A stretch of 64,000 nucleotides of DNA from Bradyrhizobium cajani (GCF_009759665.1 NZ_WQNE01000024.1:62001-126000), one strand, 5' to 3'. Counted from the first letter of the stretch, positions 55,986 through 64,000 are shown. Numbers and translations are program-made. The notes: generated by a model from the sequence alone, not told the origin.

Positions 55986-56813
55986 ATGATGGCCACCTTC
56001 GCCTATGCCTCTCTGACAGAGAAGAGCTGGTACTATCTGCACCGGCTGATTTGCGGGGCGGTGCTGCTGTTTCTGATCGCGCCGATCCTTGTGATCATCC
56101 CGCTATCGTTCAATTCCGCGCCATTCTTCACCTATCCTATGCCGGGACTCTCGCTGCGCTGGTACCATGAATTCTTCCTAACAGACAGTTGGCAGCGTGC
56201 GCTCTACAACTCGATCTTCGTCGCGGTGTTGGTCACGCTGCTGTCGACGGTACTAGGCACGCTCGCCGCACTCGGGCTCAGTCGCCCGAACTTTCCCTGG
56301 CGCGCAGCGGTGATGAGCCTATTGATCTCTCCCATGATCGTCCCCGTCGTAATAACCGCCGTGGCGGTGTATTTCTTCTACGCTAATATCGGGCTGCTCA
56401 ACAGCTATACCGGGCTGATCCTGGCACACACGATGGGGGCCACGCCCTTTGTCGTCATCGCAGTGACCGCAACGCTGATGGGTTTCGATCACTCGCTTAG
56501 CCGCGCAGCCGCCGGATTAGGCGCGCCGCCAATCACCGTTTTTTTCAAAGTTATTCTGCCACTCATTCTACCCGGCATGGTTTCCGGTGCGCTCTTCGCC
56601 TTCCTCGCCTCCTTCGACGAGGTAGTGATAGCCCTTTTTGTTGCCAGCCCTGAGCAACGTACCTTGCCCATGGTCATGTTTTCGGGCCTGCGCGAGCAAT
56701 ACAGCCCAACCATTATTGCGGCAGCCTCTGTACTGATGCTGTTTTCTATCCTCGTGCTGACCACCATCGAGTTGCTGCGCCGACGTTCGGAGCGCCTGCG
56801 CGGGATCACCTGA
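55986..56813 (+). CDS. ABC transporter permease, PotC-like
   Basis: Second permease, 275 residues, with six transmembrane helices starting LICGAVLLFLIAPILVIIPL. The EAA-loop region reads RAAAGLGAPPITVFFKVILP. It begins one base after the stop of the PotB-like gene (TGAGATGATG; ATG 55986 or 55989). Completes the importer. Confidence 0.92.
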   Translation: MMATFAYASLTEKSWYYLHRLICGAVLLFLIAPILVIIPLSFNSAPFFTYPMPGLSLRWYHEFFLTDSWQRALYNSIFVAVLVTLLSTVLGTLAALGLSRPNFPWRAAVMSLLISPMIVPVVITAVAVYFFYANIGLLNSYTGLILAHTMGATPFVVIAVTATLMGFDHSLSRAAAGLGAPPITVFFKVILPLILPGMVSGALFAFLASFDEVVIALFVASPEQRTLPMVMFSGLREQYSPTIIAAASVLMLFSILVLTTIELLRRRSERLRGIT

Positions 56814-56864
56814 TGGGGCATTTTCACCCACTTATGGTTCCTCCGAAATCTCTGCAAGGCTGAA

Positions 56865-58331
56865 ATGATGAACGTAGCCAAGGACATTCTAGCTCTATAC
56901 CGGGCCAATGACGCGCTGGGTCTTTCAGATCTGGTAAAGCGCAAAGAGGTAAAGCCCTCGGAACTCATGGAGGCTGCCATCGCCACGGCTGAAGAATTCA
57001 ATCCTGCGATTAACGCTTTGGTGAGTTCCGACTATATCACCGCGCGCAAGCTTGCAGAACAGTGTGGCTCCGCGGGGATATTTGCTGGAGTGCCTTTCCT
57101 GGTAAAGGATCTGTCCGAATACATCGCAGGATTTACGACCACTCATGGTTCGCGGTTCTATCATCGACACGCGCGACCGTCTGCAACAGACAGCGAGGCC
57201 ATTCGGAGAGCCCGCCAAGCGGGAATGATTCCATTTGGACTCACGAGCACTTCAGAGGTCGGTTATGCATGGACGACGGAACCCGCGCTGTACGGGCCGA
57301 CCCGCAACCCTTGGAATCCAGCGTTCTCTACAGGAGGTTCGAGCGGCGGTTCGGCGGCCGCCGTTGCGGCCCGAATCGTGCCGATCGCATCCGCTAGCGA
57401 TGGTGGCGGCTCGATCCGAATGCCTGCGGGTGCATGTGGATTAGTCGGCTTGAAACCATCCCGGGGACGCATCCCCACCTATCCTTCGGTGAGCTACGGC
57501 CCCAGCTTTGCCGTTCTCGGCTGCCTGTCGCGCACCGTTCGGGATACGGCTGCCTATCTCGACGCGGTCAGCGGCCCATTCATTGGCGATATCCACACAC
57601 CTCCGACACCTGATGGCTCGTTTCTTCAATTATCCCAACAAGACGCGAGGCGCTTGCGAATCGGATTTACAACTGCGTTGGTATCGGGAAGAGAGCTCGA
57701 TCGAGCGATTGCTGTAGCGGTCAATGATACGGCCAAGCTGCTTGAAAGTATGGGGCACCATGTCGAGCAGTACGATGTTTCAATTTACAAGGAGACTTTC
57801 CGAAGAGCATACGGCCAAATCTATGAGGTGGAGACAGCTCTTCGGTTTCAGAGAGACGAGGAAGCGCTTGGTGCCAAGCTGGCTGCCGACGACGTCGAGC
57901 CTATGGTCAGGGGTGCCATCGAAAGTGGAAAGAAAATCGATGCGGTCACGCACGCGAGAAACATTGGTACGGTTCGGTCCGCGGGCCACGAAATAGCGGC
58001 AGAACTAGCGCAATTCGATGCTTTCCTGTGTCCTGTCTTTCCGCGCCATATCTTCAGGTTAGGCGAATATAATTCATTGTATGAAGTAGAGAGCGACGCA
58101 CGCGACGCCAGCAGCCGGTCGGACGGTGCGTTTCTTGCTCCGATAAACATTAGTGGGCTGCCGGCTATTTCGTTGCCTACACATCTGTCACAGGATGGAC
58201 TACCCATTGGCGTTCAACTGGTGGGCCATTATGGTGAGGAAGCGGTGCTACTCCAGCTTGCTAATGCGTTGGAGAATGCAATTCACTGGGAAAAGCGGCG
58301 ACCTCCGATCGTTGATCCGGTGCAAGCATAG
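56865..58331 (+). CDS. Amidase signature family hydrolase
   Basis: A 488-residue amidase with the Ser-cisSer-Lys triad. Lys lies in GVPFLVKDLSEYIAGF, cis-Ser in the glycine-rich FSTGGSSGGSAAAVAARI and the nucleophile in ASDGGGSIRMPAGACG. Homologues hydrolyse small amides such as 6-aminohexanoate cyclic dimer, nicotinamide or aryl amides. ATG 56865 (or 56868) is 51 bases after the PotC-like gene, so the amidase probably acts on the imported solute in the cytoplasm. No signal peptide. Substrate unknown. Confidence 0.92.
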   Translation: MMNVAKDILALYRANDALGLSDLVKRKEVKPSELMEAAIATAEEFNPAINALVSSDYITARKLAEQCGSAGIFAGVPFLVKDLSEYIAGFTTTHGSRFYHRHARPSATDSEAIRRARQAGMIPFGLTSTSEVGYAWTTEPALYGPTRNPWNPAFSTGGSSGGSAAAVAARIVPIASASDGGGSIRMPAGACGLVGLKPSRGRIPTYPSVSYGPSFAVLGCLSRTVRDTAAYLDAVSGPFIGDIHTPPTPDGSFLQLSQQDARRLRIGFTTALVSGRELDRAIAVAVNDTAKLLESMGHHVEQYDVSIYKETFRRAYGQIYEVETALRFQRDEEALGAKLAADDVEPMVRGAIESGKKIDAVTHARNIGTVRSAGHEIAAELAQFDAFLCPVFPRHIFRLGEYNSLYEVESDARDASSRSDGAFLAPINISGLPAISLPTHLSQDGLPIGVQLVGHYGEEAVLLQLANALENAIHWEKRRPPIVDPVQA

Positions 58332-58673
58332 TGGGCGCCACCGACTGTTTCGGGAGAGTGATAGACTGGTTGACGTCATCGCGCCATAGATCGGCCTAGC
58401 GTGAAAAAGGGAGCCTGGATAGGAGCAACGCAGTATCCGATCATCTGGTCGTGCTTCATGCGCTCAAAGACTTGCCCAATGCTATCGACATTCATCAGTC
58501 AGTGGCTCGTCCTTGACGTAGCAACTATGAATCCTCGCACTCGGCCAAGTTGGCGCAGGATTTCGGCTCTTGAAGAGCTACATCAACGGAATTCGGCTTG
58601 ACGGCCCAAATAATATTTCCGTGAAAGAAAAAGTTTGTCGACGCTCACGTCGCAGAGTTCAGGGTGGGAACGG
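58332..58673 (+). promoter_or_regulatory. Leader of the second Pot-type operon with conserved element
   Basis: No gene seen. Bases 58553-58633 are the counterpart of the conserved element at 52161-52240. GGGTGGGAACGG precedes ATG 58674. Confidence 0.5.
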
Positions 58674-59918
58674 ATGCGCCATTTGGTCAATCGCACTTGT
58701 CTCAAGCAGGCATGTCCAGTAGCCCTCGATCGCGCGCTCATGAAGATGCACGTCGGGGAAGAAGCTCTGCCAGTCGGCGGCGGCGCGTTAGCGAGACAAG
58801 CGTCGGAGCCGGGGAGGGCGTCGCTGTCGGATTCGGGCGATGCCTTTGTGAGGTTTTCTGACATCCAAAAGACGTACGACGGCGAAGCGCTGGTCGTTAA
58901 GAACCTCAACCTGGATATCGCCCGGGGTGAGTTCTTGACGATGCTTGGGCCCTCCGGCTCCGGCAAGACCACCACCCTCATGATGCTGGCCGGGTTCGAG
59001 GTACCCACGCAGGGCAATATCTTTCTGGAGGGGCGCTCGATCCAGAACGTGCCTCCACATAAGCGCGACATTGGCATGGTGTTCCAGAACTATGCGCTCT
59101 TTCCGCATATGACCGTGGAGGAGAACCTAGCCTTCCCGCTCAAGGTCCGCAAACTCGCTAAGGCCGAGATTGAGACCAAGATCAAGTGCGCGCTCGACCT
59201 GGTCCGGCTCGGCGCGCATGGAAAACGCCGGCCCGGCCAGCTTTCTGGAGGGCAGCAGCAGCGCGTCGCGCTTGCTCGCGCCCTCGTCTTTGATCCCAAG
59301 CTCGTGCTGATGGACGAGCCGCTCGGCGCGCTGGATAAGCAGTTGCGCGAGCAGATGCAGCTTGAGATCAGGCGCATCCACGAGGATCTCGGCGTCACCG
59401 TAGTCTACGTGACGCACGACCAGGGCGAAGCGCTGACCATGTCGGATCGCATAGCGGTGTTCAGCGATGGGGTCATCCAGCAGATCGCAGCGCCCGCTGA
59501 GCTCTATGAGCGGCCGCAGAACGCCTTCGTCGCCCAGTTCATCGGCGAGAACAACCGGCTCCACGGCAAGGTAGTTGCGATGAATGGTGCAACTTGCAAA
59601 GTGGAAATTCCGGGTGCTGGCAACGTGCAGGCACTAGTCGTCAATGTCGAGGCGGTCGGTCTGCCGACCGTGTTGTCGTTGCGGCCTGAGCGCGTGAGGC
59701 TGAACCCGGCGCCGGGCTCGTTGCCAAATGTCTTCAGCGCGCAGGTGGCGGAGGTGATCTATCTGGGCGACCACGTGCGCGCCCGGATCTCAGTCTGCGG
59801 CCAAGATGATTTTGTGATCAAGCTGCCGAATTCGGAGGGCCTTGTCCAGCTCGAGGCCGGCGCCGCAATCACGATTGGCTGGACAGCGGAGGATTGTCGG
59901 GCGCTCGAGCCGTCATGA
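58674..59918 (+). CDS. ABC transporter ATPase, PotA-like (copy 2)
   Basis: The same protein as at 52286 from LPVGGGALARQAS to the C-terminus, with the same Walker A, signature and H-loop motifs. The first 30 residues differ (RHLVNRTCLKQACPV against RHLIARSRLMQAWPC) yet are alignable, so the upstream parts are older paralogues. ATG 58674 is used; an in-frame start at 58635 lacks a counterpart in copy 1. The operon here consists of ATPase, binding protein and a destroyed permease. Confidence 0.93.
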   Translation: MRHLVNRTCLKQACPVALDRALMKMHVGEEALPVGGGALARQASEPGRASLSDSGDAFVRFSDIQKTYDGEALVVKNLNLDIARGEFLTMLGPSGSGKTTTLMMLAGFEVPTQGNIFLEGRSIQNVPPHKRDIGMVFQNYALFPHMTVEENLAFPLKVRKLAKAEIETKIKCALDLVRLGAHGKRRPGQLSGGQQQRVALARALVFDPKLVLMDEPLGALDKQLREQMQLEIRRIHEDLGVTVVYVTHDQGEALTMSDRIAVFSDGVIQQIAAPAELYERPQNAFVAQFIGENNRLHGKVVAMNGATCKVEIPGAGNVQALVVNVEAVGLPTVLSLRPERVRLNPAPGSLPNVFSAQVAEVIYLGDHVRARISVCGQDDFVIKLPNSEGLVQLEAGAAITIGWTAEDCRALEPS

Positions 59919-59939
59919 CGCTGGCCCGACGTGCCGTCG
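58764..59939 (+). repeat. 1176-base direct repeat, copy 2 (ATPase gene)
   Basis: Counterpart of 52385-53560. The right border falls just after the shared stop codon and CGACGTGCCGTCG; beyond it the two leaders of the binding-protein genes have nothing in common. Confidence 0.9.
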
Positions 59940-59997
59940 CGAACGAAGTTTCGGCAGGGGTACTACGTCAGCATCGCATAACACGGGGAAGTAGACG

Positions 59998-61062
59998 ATG
60001 AGAATGATCTTTATGACTGCCAGTGCCTTGGCCCTGATTGGAATAGCAACGGGAACGCTTGCGCCAGCGCAAAGCGCCTTTGCGGGCGATCAGCTGACGA
60101 TCACCTCTTGGGGCGGGGCCGTACAGGCGGGCCTGCGAAAGGCCGCTTTCGAGCCATTCACCAGGGCAACCGGGATCAAGGTCACCGAAGCCGAGTACAG
60201 TGGCGACATTGCCAAGGTTCGTACCATGGTCGAAACCAAGACCGTGAGCTGGGACGTGCTCGACGCCTCAGGGACGACCGCTGTGGTGATATGCAATCAG
60301 GGACTCGTCGAGACGATCGACTGGAAGAAGCTCGGCCTTGACCGAACCAAATTCGGTGATGCCGCGAACTATGACTGCGGCGTGCCGAGTTACGGCAGCG
60401 CCACCGTCGTCGCTTACGATAAGGACAAGCTGCCTAACGGCCCGAAGACGATCGCCGACCTATTCGACACGAAGAAAATCCCCGGCAAGCGCGGGTTGTG
60501 GAAGAGTCCTTATCCCAATCTCGAATGGGCGCTGATCGCTGACGGCGTGGAGACCAAGGATGTCTACAAGATCCTAGCCACCCGGGAGGGCGTCGAGCGC
60601 GCCTTCAAGAGGCTCGATACGATCAAGAACGACGTCATCTGGTGGACGGCCGGCGCCCAGGCGCCGCAACTGCTGGCCGACGGCCAGGTTGTCATGACCG
60701 CCGCCTTCAACGGCCGCATCGTTGATGCCGCCAAGGAGTCCGGCAGGCGTTTCGAGATCATGTGGGATGCCGCGAATGCGGGCATGAGCTATTGGACTAT
60801 TCCCACGGGCAGCCCACATCGGGACGAGGCGTACAAGTTCCTAGCCTTTGCTGGCTCACCTCAACCGCAGGCGGATCTGACGCACTACATCCCTTACGCT
60901 CCCGCCAATAAGGATGCGATGACTCTTGTCGATCCGGCGGTGTTGCCTTATCTTTCGACTACGCCCGAGCATGACGCCATTGCACTGCATGGCAGCCCAC
61001 CCTTCTGGATTGAGTACGGCGACGAGCTGCGCCAGCGCTTTACCGCCTGGCTCGCGAAGTAA
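59998..61062 (+). CDS. Periplasmic binding protein, PotD-like (copy 2)
   Basis: A 354-residue paralogue of the protein at 53630 with signal peptide ending PAQSAFAG, then DQLTITSWGGAVQAGLRKA. Shared blocks are FDTKKIPGKRGLWK, RLDTIKNDVIWWTAGAQ and FAGSPQPQADLT. ATG 59998 follows GGGGAAGTAGACG. Its own permease genes are absent or decayed, so it would need to share the channel of the first system. The frame is intact. Confidence 0.9.
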   Translation: MRMIFMTASALALIGIATGTLAPAQSAFAGDQLTITSWGGAVQAGLRKAAFEPFTRATGIKVTEAEYSGDIAKVRTMVETKTVSWDVLDASGTTAVVICNQGLVETIDWKKLGLDRTKFGDAANYDCGVPSYGSATVVAYDKDKLPNGPKTIADLFDTKKIPGKRGLWKSPYPNLEWALIADGVETKDVYKILATREGVERAFKRLDTIKNDVIWWTAGAQAPQLLADGQVVMTAAFNGRIVDAAKESGRRFEIMWDAANAGMSYWTIPTGSPHRDEAYKFLAFAGSPQPQADLTHYIPYAPANKDAMTLVDPAVLPYLSTTPEHDAIALHGSPPFWIEYGDELRQRFTAWLAK

Positions 61063-61072
61063 TAACAAGTAA

Positions 61073-61102
61073 CAGCGAGGGGAACTTCCGTCCTCCTCGC
61101 TG
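61073..61102 (+). promoter_or_regulatory. Hairpin after second binding-protein gene
   Basis: CAGCGAGG and CCTCGCTG pair perfectly around a 14-base loop, at the same place as the hairpin at 54676. No T-run follows. Confidence 0.5.
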
Positions 61103-61143
61103 CCACGAACGATCGACGCGATAGGAGTCCTCGATTGCGGGGA

Positions 61144-61509
61144 TGGCGATCCAAATCGGTAGCAGTCGCGACCGCCTTCCATTCCGGATCAAGCCGCAGC
61201 CGGCCGAGCGTCGGCGCAAACTGACGAGTTTAACCTCCTGTTGCTCATCCTGATCGCCCTCATTTTGCCGATCGGCCCCTAATCTTCAACGCCATCCATA
61301 ACGATACAACGATACGCTGTTGATGCTTATGCCGCGAACCACTGTCGCGCTCAGCGCTTGGGTCGGCAACGACTTGCCTGGTGAGAGCGTCCAATCCGCT
61401 CTGCCCGAAGCTATTAAACAGGCCCTCGGCACGGAAACCACGAGCGTGGTCGACCCGCGGATAAACGTCGAGCTGCCCGAAAGCCAGATTGCGTCGAGAG
61501 ATCGAACGG
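61144..61509 (+). pseudogene. Truncated PotB-like permease remnant
   Basis: Frames read MAIQIGSSRDRLPFRIKPQP and AERRRKL, then after shifts and a stop MLMPRTTVALSAWVGNDLPG and DPRINVELP. This matches the N-terminal 120 residues of the permease at 54734 (LMPRTTSALSAWDGKDLPN, RINYELPG). Homology stops near 61510, where CoA-transferase sequence begins. Confidence 0.8.
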
Positions 61510-61514
61510 CGAGC

Positions 61515-61700
61515 CAGCTTTTTCCGCCTTCTCGACATTGCGTGACCATACCAGCGGGCACGCCGTAACGTAGTTCGCTGCTCTCCGCCGAAAAAAAGGC
61601 AACTCGACGAGGCAAGTTCTGCGCTCCATGCCACCTAAGCCGAAATAGACGCCATGCCTCGTCGCGGACGCCACGATTGATCGAGCGGAGCAAGTAATCG
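61515..61700 (+). pseudogene. 3' remnant of a third CoA-transferase copy
   Basis: FSTLRDHTSGHAVT is followed by TAG and, in other frames, LSAEKK and AEIDAMPRRG. It matches FSTFRNHPSGHIVTQVDP, PPAEKYGAS and AEADIDALLSMG at the C-terminus of the intact gene at 23905. Confidence 0.75.
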
Positions 61701-62004
61701 GTCGTGGACGCCGAGTAGCCGCGCTTGTGCGCCGACTCGGTCGTGGCGCCCAGCCGGGCGCCTGTGAAAACGTCATAGGGCGTTTTTCGACAGTATCCAA
61801 ATATGGTCCCGCCAGACAGATCGTCACCTCACGTTCGACAATGCGAGCCTGCGCGACGTCATGCGTTTTCGCATCAGCAGCGGTGTGACCGCCCCGACCT
61901 GTGCTCCAGTATTTAACCTTCCGCCGCTAGGCCGCGAAACTTCAGTGGCTGCGCTGAAAAAATGCATTCCCTCTGAATAGCAGCAGAAATAGTGCATCCG
62001 AATT
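61701..62004 (+). other. 304-base stretch, no gene
   Basis: No recognisable coding sequence, hairpin or element border was seen between the CoA-transferase remnant and the BKACE remnant. Confidence 0.4.
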
Positions 62005-62178
62005 CGACTACAGATTAGGTGTTGAACGGTAAAACGGCGCTTGGAGGACAACCTGTAACCTCTGATGCGCTGGCGCCAAGCTCATGCGGCGGGCGGCCGA
62101 GGTTCTCGAATGCATCGCGAGAGGGTGATGAGCCCGGACGACGTGCGCGAGAAGCTCCGGCTCAAAGTTCAGGGCTGA
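62005..62178 (+). pseudogene. 3' remnant of a second BKACE gene
   Basis: RLEDNL, an in-frame stop, then RVMSPDDVREKLRLKVQG and TGA. It matches VGLEDNLYL and RVMSPDQMRDKLKLKVHA at the end of the gene at 34205. It sits 33 bases upstream of a carnitine dehydrogenase gene, as in the intact pair. Confidence 0.82.
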
Positions 62179-62211
62179 GAAATCGAGCTTCATTTCCAAG
62201 AGGTCAAATCC

Positions 62212-63240
62212 ATGTCTGAGAATTCAACGTCCGTGTCCGAGAGGTTGCCGCAAGCGGTCGGGCTACTCGGAGGCGGGGTTATTGGCGGCGGCTGGGCGGC
62301 ACGGTTCGTACTCAATGGCGTCGATGTGCGCCTGTATGATCCGGTGCCCAATGCCGTCGAGCATGTGCAGGCATCGATCGACAAAGCGCGTCGGGCATTT
62401 CGGAAGCTGACGCAGGTTGCGCTGCCGCCCGAGGGGGCGATCACGGTCGTGGACTCTGTCGAGAAAGCCGTGCGCGACGTGGAATTCGTGCAGGAGAACG
62501 TACCCGAACGCTTGGAGCTCAAGCAGCAGCTGCTCGCGCAGGCTTGCCGTGCGGCGGCGCCCGAAACCCTGATCTGCTCCTCAACCTCGATGCTCCGCCC
62601 GTCGCTACTCCAGGCTCAGATGCCGCGTCCCGAGCGCCTGCTCGTCGCGCATCCTTTCCAGCCGGTGTACCTGGTGCCTTTGGTGGAGTTGTGCGCTGGC
62701 AAGCACACGGCGCCCGAGATGCTGCCGCGAGCTGAGGGGATTTACCGAGCGGTGGGGATGCACCCGCTCGTCGTACGCAAGGAGGTTCATGGCTTTCTTG
62801 CGAACCGGCTGCAGACGGCGGCTTGGCGTGAGGCGTTGTGGATGGTGCACGACGGCGTGGCCACCGTACAGGAGATCGATGACGCAGTCCGTTATTCGTT
62901 CGGGCTGCGCAGGCCAGTGCTCGGGCCTATCCTGACTTACTTCGTCGGCAGCGGCGAGACCAGCATGCAGGCATTCCTTAGGAAATGGGGACCCGGGAGC
63001 ACGGAATCCTCCAAACTGGAAGCTCCGCCGGAGTACACCGACGCGTTTCTAAATATGCTCGCCGAGCAGGCGGACGCACAGGCGTCGGCTGAAAACATGA
63101 GTATCACGAAGTATCAGGAGATGCTCGACGATGGTCTCGTGGGAGTGCTCCAGGGCTTGCGCTCACAACATTGTGGCGCGGGGGAAACGCTCGCTCGGTG
63201 GGAGCAGTCGCTCCGGGATCGTGTTCCCAAAGCGCGCTGA
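62212..63240 (+). CDS. L-carnitine 3-dehydrogenase-like protein without thioesterase (copy C)
   Basis: A 342-residue NAD-dependent dehydrogenase of the 3-hydroxyacyl-CoA dehydrogenase family: VGLLGGGVIGGGWAARFVLN, FVQENVPERLELKQQ, SSTSMLRPSLLQ, HPFQPVYLVPLVELCAGKH and VRKEVHGFLANRLQTAAWRE. It stops after ETLARWEQSLRDRVPKAR, exactly where the thioesterase begins in the gene at 35107. Stand-alone carnitine dehydrogenases of this size exist, so it may be functional. ATG 62212. It lies between a BKACE remnant and a broken acyl-CoA dehydrogenase. Confidence 0.88.
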   Translation: MSENSTSVSERLPQAVGLLGGGVIGGGWAARFVLNGVDVRLYDPVPNAVEHVQASIDKARRAFRKLTQVALPPEGAITVVDSVEKAVRDVEFVQENVPERLELKQQLLAQACRAAAPETLICSSTSMLRPSLLQAQMPRPERLLVAHPFQPVYLVPLVELCAGKHTAPEMLPRAEGIYRAVGMHPLVVRKEVHGFLANRLQTAAWREALWMVHDGVATVQEIDDAVRYSFGLRRPVLGPILTYFVGSGETSMQAFLRKWGPGSTESSKLEAPPEYTDAFLNMLAEQADAQASAENMSITKYQEMLDDGLVGVLQGLRSQHCGAGETLARWEQSLRDRVPKAR

Positions 63241-63280
63241 TACGTCGCCCCTTCTCGCTGAATTCGTTTTTGAAAGTCTG

Positions 63281-64000
63281 ATGGATTTCGCGTTTACAGA
63301 AGAAGAGCAGGCGTTCCGCGGAAAAGTGCGTCAGTTCCTGCGGGACAACATGCCGGAACAACTGCGGCGCAACCTGGCCGAAGGCCGAGTCTGTCCAAAG
63401 ACGAGAAAGCTGTCGTAACGCGTATTCTCAATAAAAGGGGCGTCTCGACTTGGCCTCAGGAATATGGAGGGGCCGGGCTGACTCCCGTACAGCATTACAT
63501 TTTCGAAGAAGAGGTTCTGGCCTTTCCTGCGCGAATTAAATTCGGCTATGCGAGTCTTTAGTTGGCCAGGTGATTTACACCTTCTGAAATGAGAGGCAGA
63601 AGAACTGCCTAGTATCATCAGCGCTCAAGACTGGTGGTGCCAAGGGTTTTCAGAGCCTGGCGCGGGCTCCGACTTGCCTCACTCCGGACCCGGGGCAGAG
63701 CGCAGTGGCGATTAAAATGTCGTCAACGGACAGAAGACCTGGACGACATGGGCCCAAGACGCCGATTGGATCTTCTGCTTGGTGAGAATCAATCCGGACG
63801 TAAAAAGACAGCAGGGCATCTCGTTCTTGCTGATTGATATGAAAACGCCCGGAGTCACCGTGCGCCCAATCCAGTTGATCGACGGCGGTTATGAAGTGGA
63901 CAAGGTATTTTTTGGCCAGGTCCGTGTTCCGGTCGAGAATCTCGTTGGCGAGGAGAACAAGGGCTGGGAATACGTAAAGTTTCTCCTTGGCAACGAGCGC
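63281..64000 (+). pseudogene. Acyl-CoA dehydrogenase, multiply frameshifted, runs off the window
   Basis: ATG 63281 opens MDFAFTEEEQAFRGKVRQFL. A shift near 63388 moves to LSKDEKAVVTRILNKRG and WPQEYGGAGLTPVQHYIFEE. Around 63560-63720 the frame is lost more than once (DWWCQGFSEPGAGSDL is visible), then VVNGQKTWTTWAQDADWIFC, GISFLLIDMKTPGVTVRPI and VPVENLVGEENKGWEYVKF run to the end. These are the FAD and substrate-binding blocks of acyl-CoA dehydrogenases. In a carnitine setting it recalls CaiA or gamma-butyrobetainyl-CoA oxidation, which is inference. Confidence 0.85.

Noticed and set aside
1..64000. CRISPR arrays, tRNA and rRNA genes
   Set aside because: No regularly spaced short repeats apart from the IS21 end repeats, and no cloverleaf or rRNA-like sequence noticed. 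A tRNAscan-SE and Infernal run would be decisive.
1..64000. nod boxes, tts boxes and RpoN (-24/-12) promoters expected in a symbiosis island
   Set aside because: Several partial TGGC..TTGC-like matches (for example near 12705 and 36822) fail the spacing or sit in coding DNA. No convincing site was found by eye.

Overview
The window looks like accessory DNA from an alphaproteobacterium, most likely Bradyrhizobium. The clues are a Bradyrhizobium-type Porin_2 gene, a bioB-panD-bioF-bioD-bioA run of the kind known from Bradyrhizobium symbiosis regions, IS21, IS5 and IS256 remains, and many decayed duplicates. No nod, nif, type III secretion, tRNA or rRNA gene was seen, so a symbiosis-island assignment is inference.

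Layout. 0.7-3.2 kb: an M24-family hydrolase without metal ligands, followed by a DadA-like FAD dehydrogenase. 4.2-8.1 kb: an alpha/beta hydrolase that lacks its serine nucleophile, a MarR regulator, a porin, and two related terminators. 8.2-10.6 kb: a leftward Dabb-pabB-pabA operon. 11.3-18.1 kb: bioB, panD, bioF, bioD, bioA, panB and panC, where bioF, panB and panC each carry a one-base frameshift. 18.4-21.2 kb: wreckage made of an SDR fragment, two opposed IS256 fragments, and a carnitine-dehydrogenase pseudogene split by an IS5-family element. 21.4-26.4 kb: a quinone oxidoreductase, an SDR, and a tandem-fused class III CoA-transferase. 27.1-32.5 kb: a complete Opp/Dpp-type ABC importer. 32.9-33.7 kb: a decayed second panB-panC. 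34.2-45.9 kb: a BKACE enzyme, a carnitine dehydrogenase-thioesterase fusion, an ADP-forming acyl-CoA synthetase, a CaiD-like dehydratase, a dienelactone hydrolase, a GST, an enoyl-CoA hydratase, and a frameshifted second dehydrogenase-thioesterase. 46.1-49.9 kb: a CoA-transferase pseudogene split by an IS21 element. 50.1-51.9 kb: a third IS. 52.3-61.1 kb: a Pot-type ABC importer with an amidase, then a partial second copy whose ATPase gene reads as DNA-identical to the first. 61.1-64.0 kb: remnants of a permease, a CoA-transferase and BKACE, then a dehydrogenase without thioesterase, and a broken acyl-CoA dehydrogenase that runs off the end.

How the genes may work together. BKACE, L-carnitine dehydrogenase and a fused thioesterase form the known route carnitine -> 3-dehydrocarnitine -> betainyl-CoA -> glycine betaine. 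CaiD-like dehydratase, CaiB-type CoA-transferase and a CoA ligase would feed it from crotonobetaine or similar acids, with the ABC systems importing substrate. I infer a quaternary-amine (carnitine-like) catabolic island in which most families have one intact copy and one or more decaying copies. Three of the mobile elements still have their target duplications, and two sit inside pseudogenes whose sequence is restored when the element is removed.
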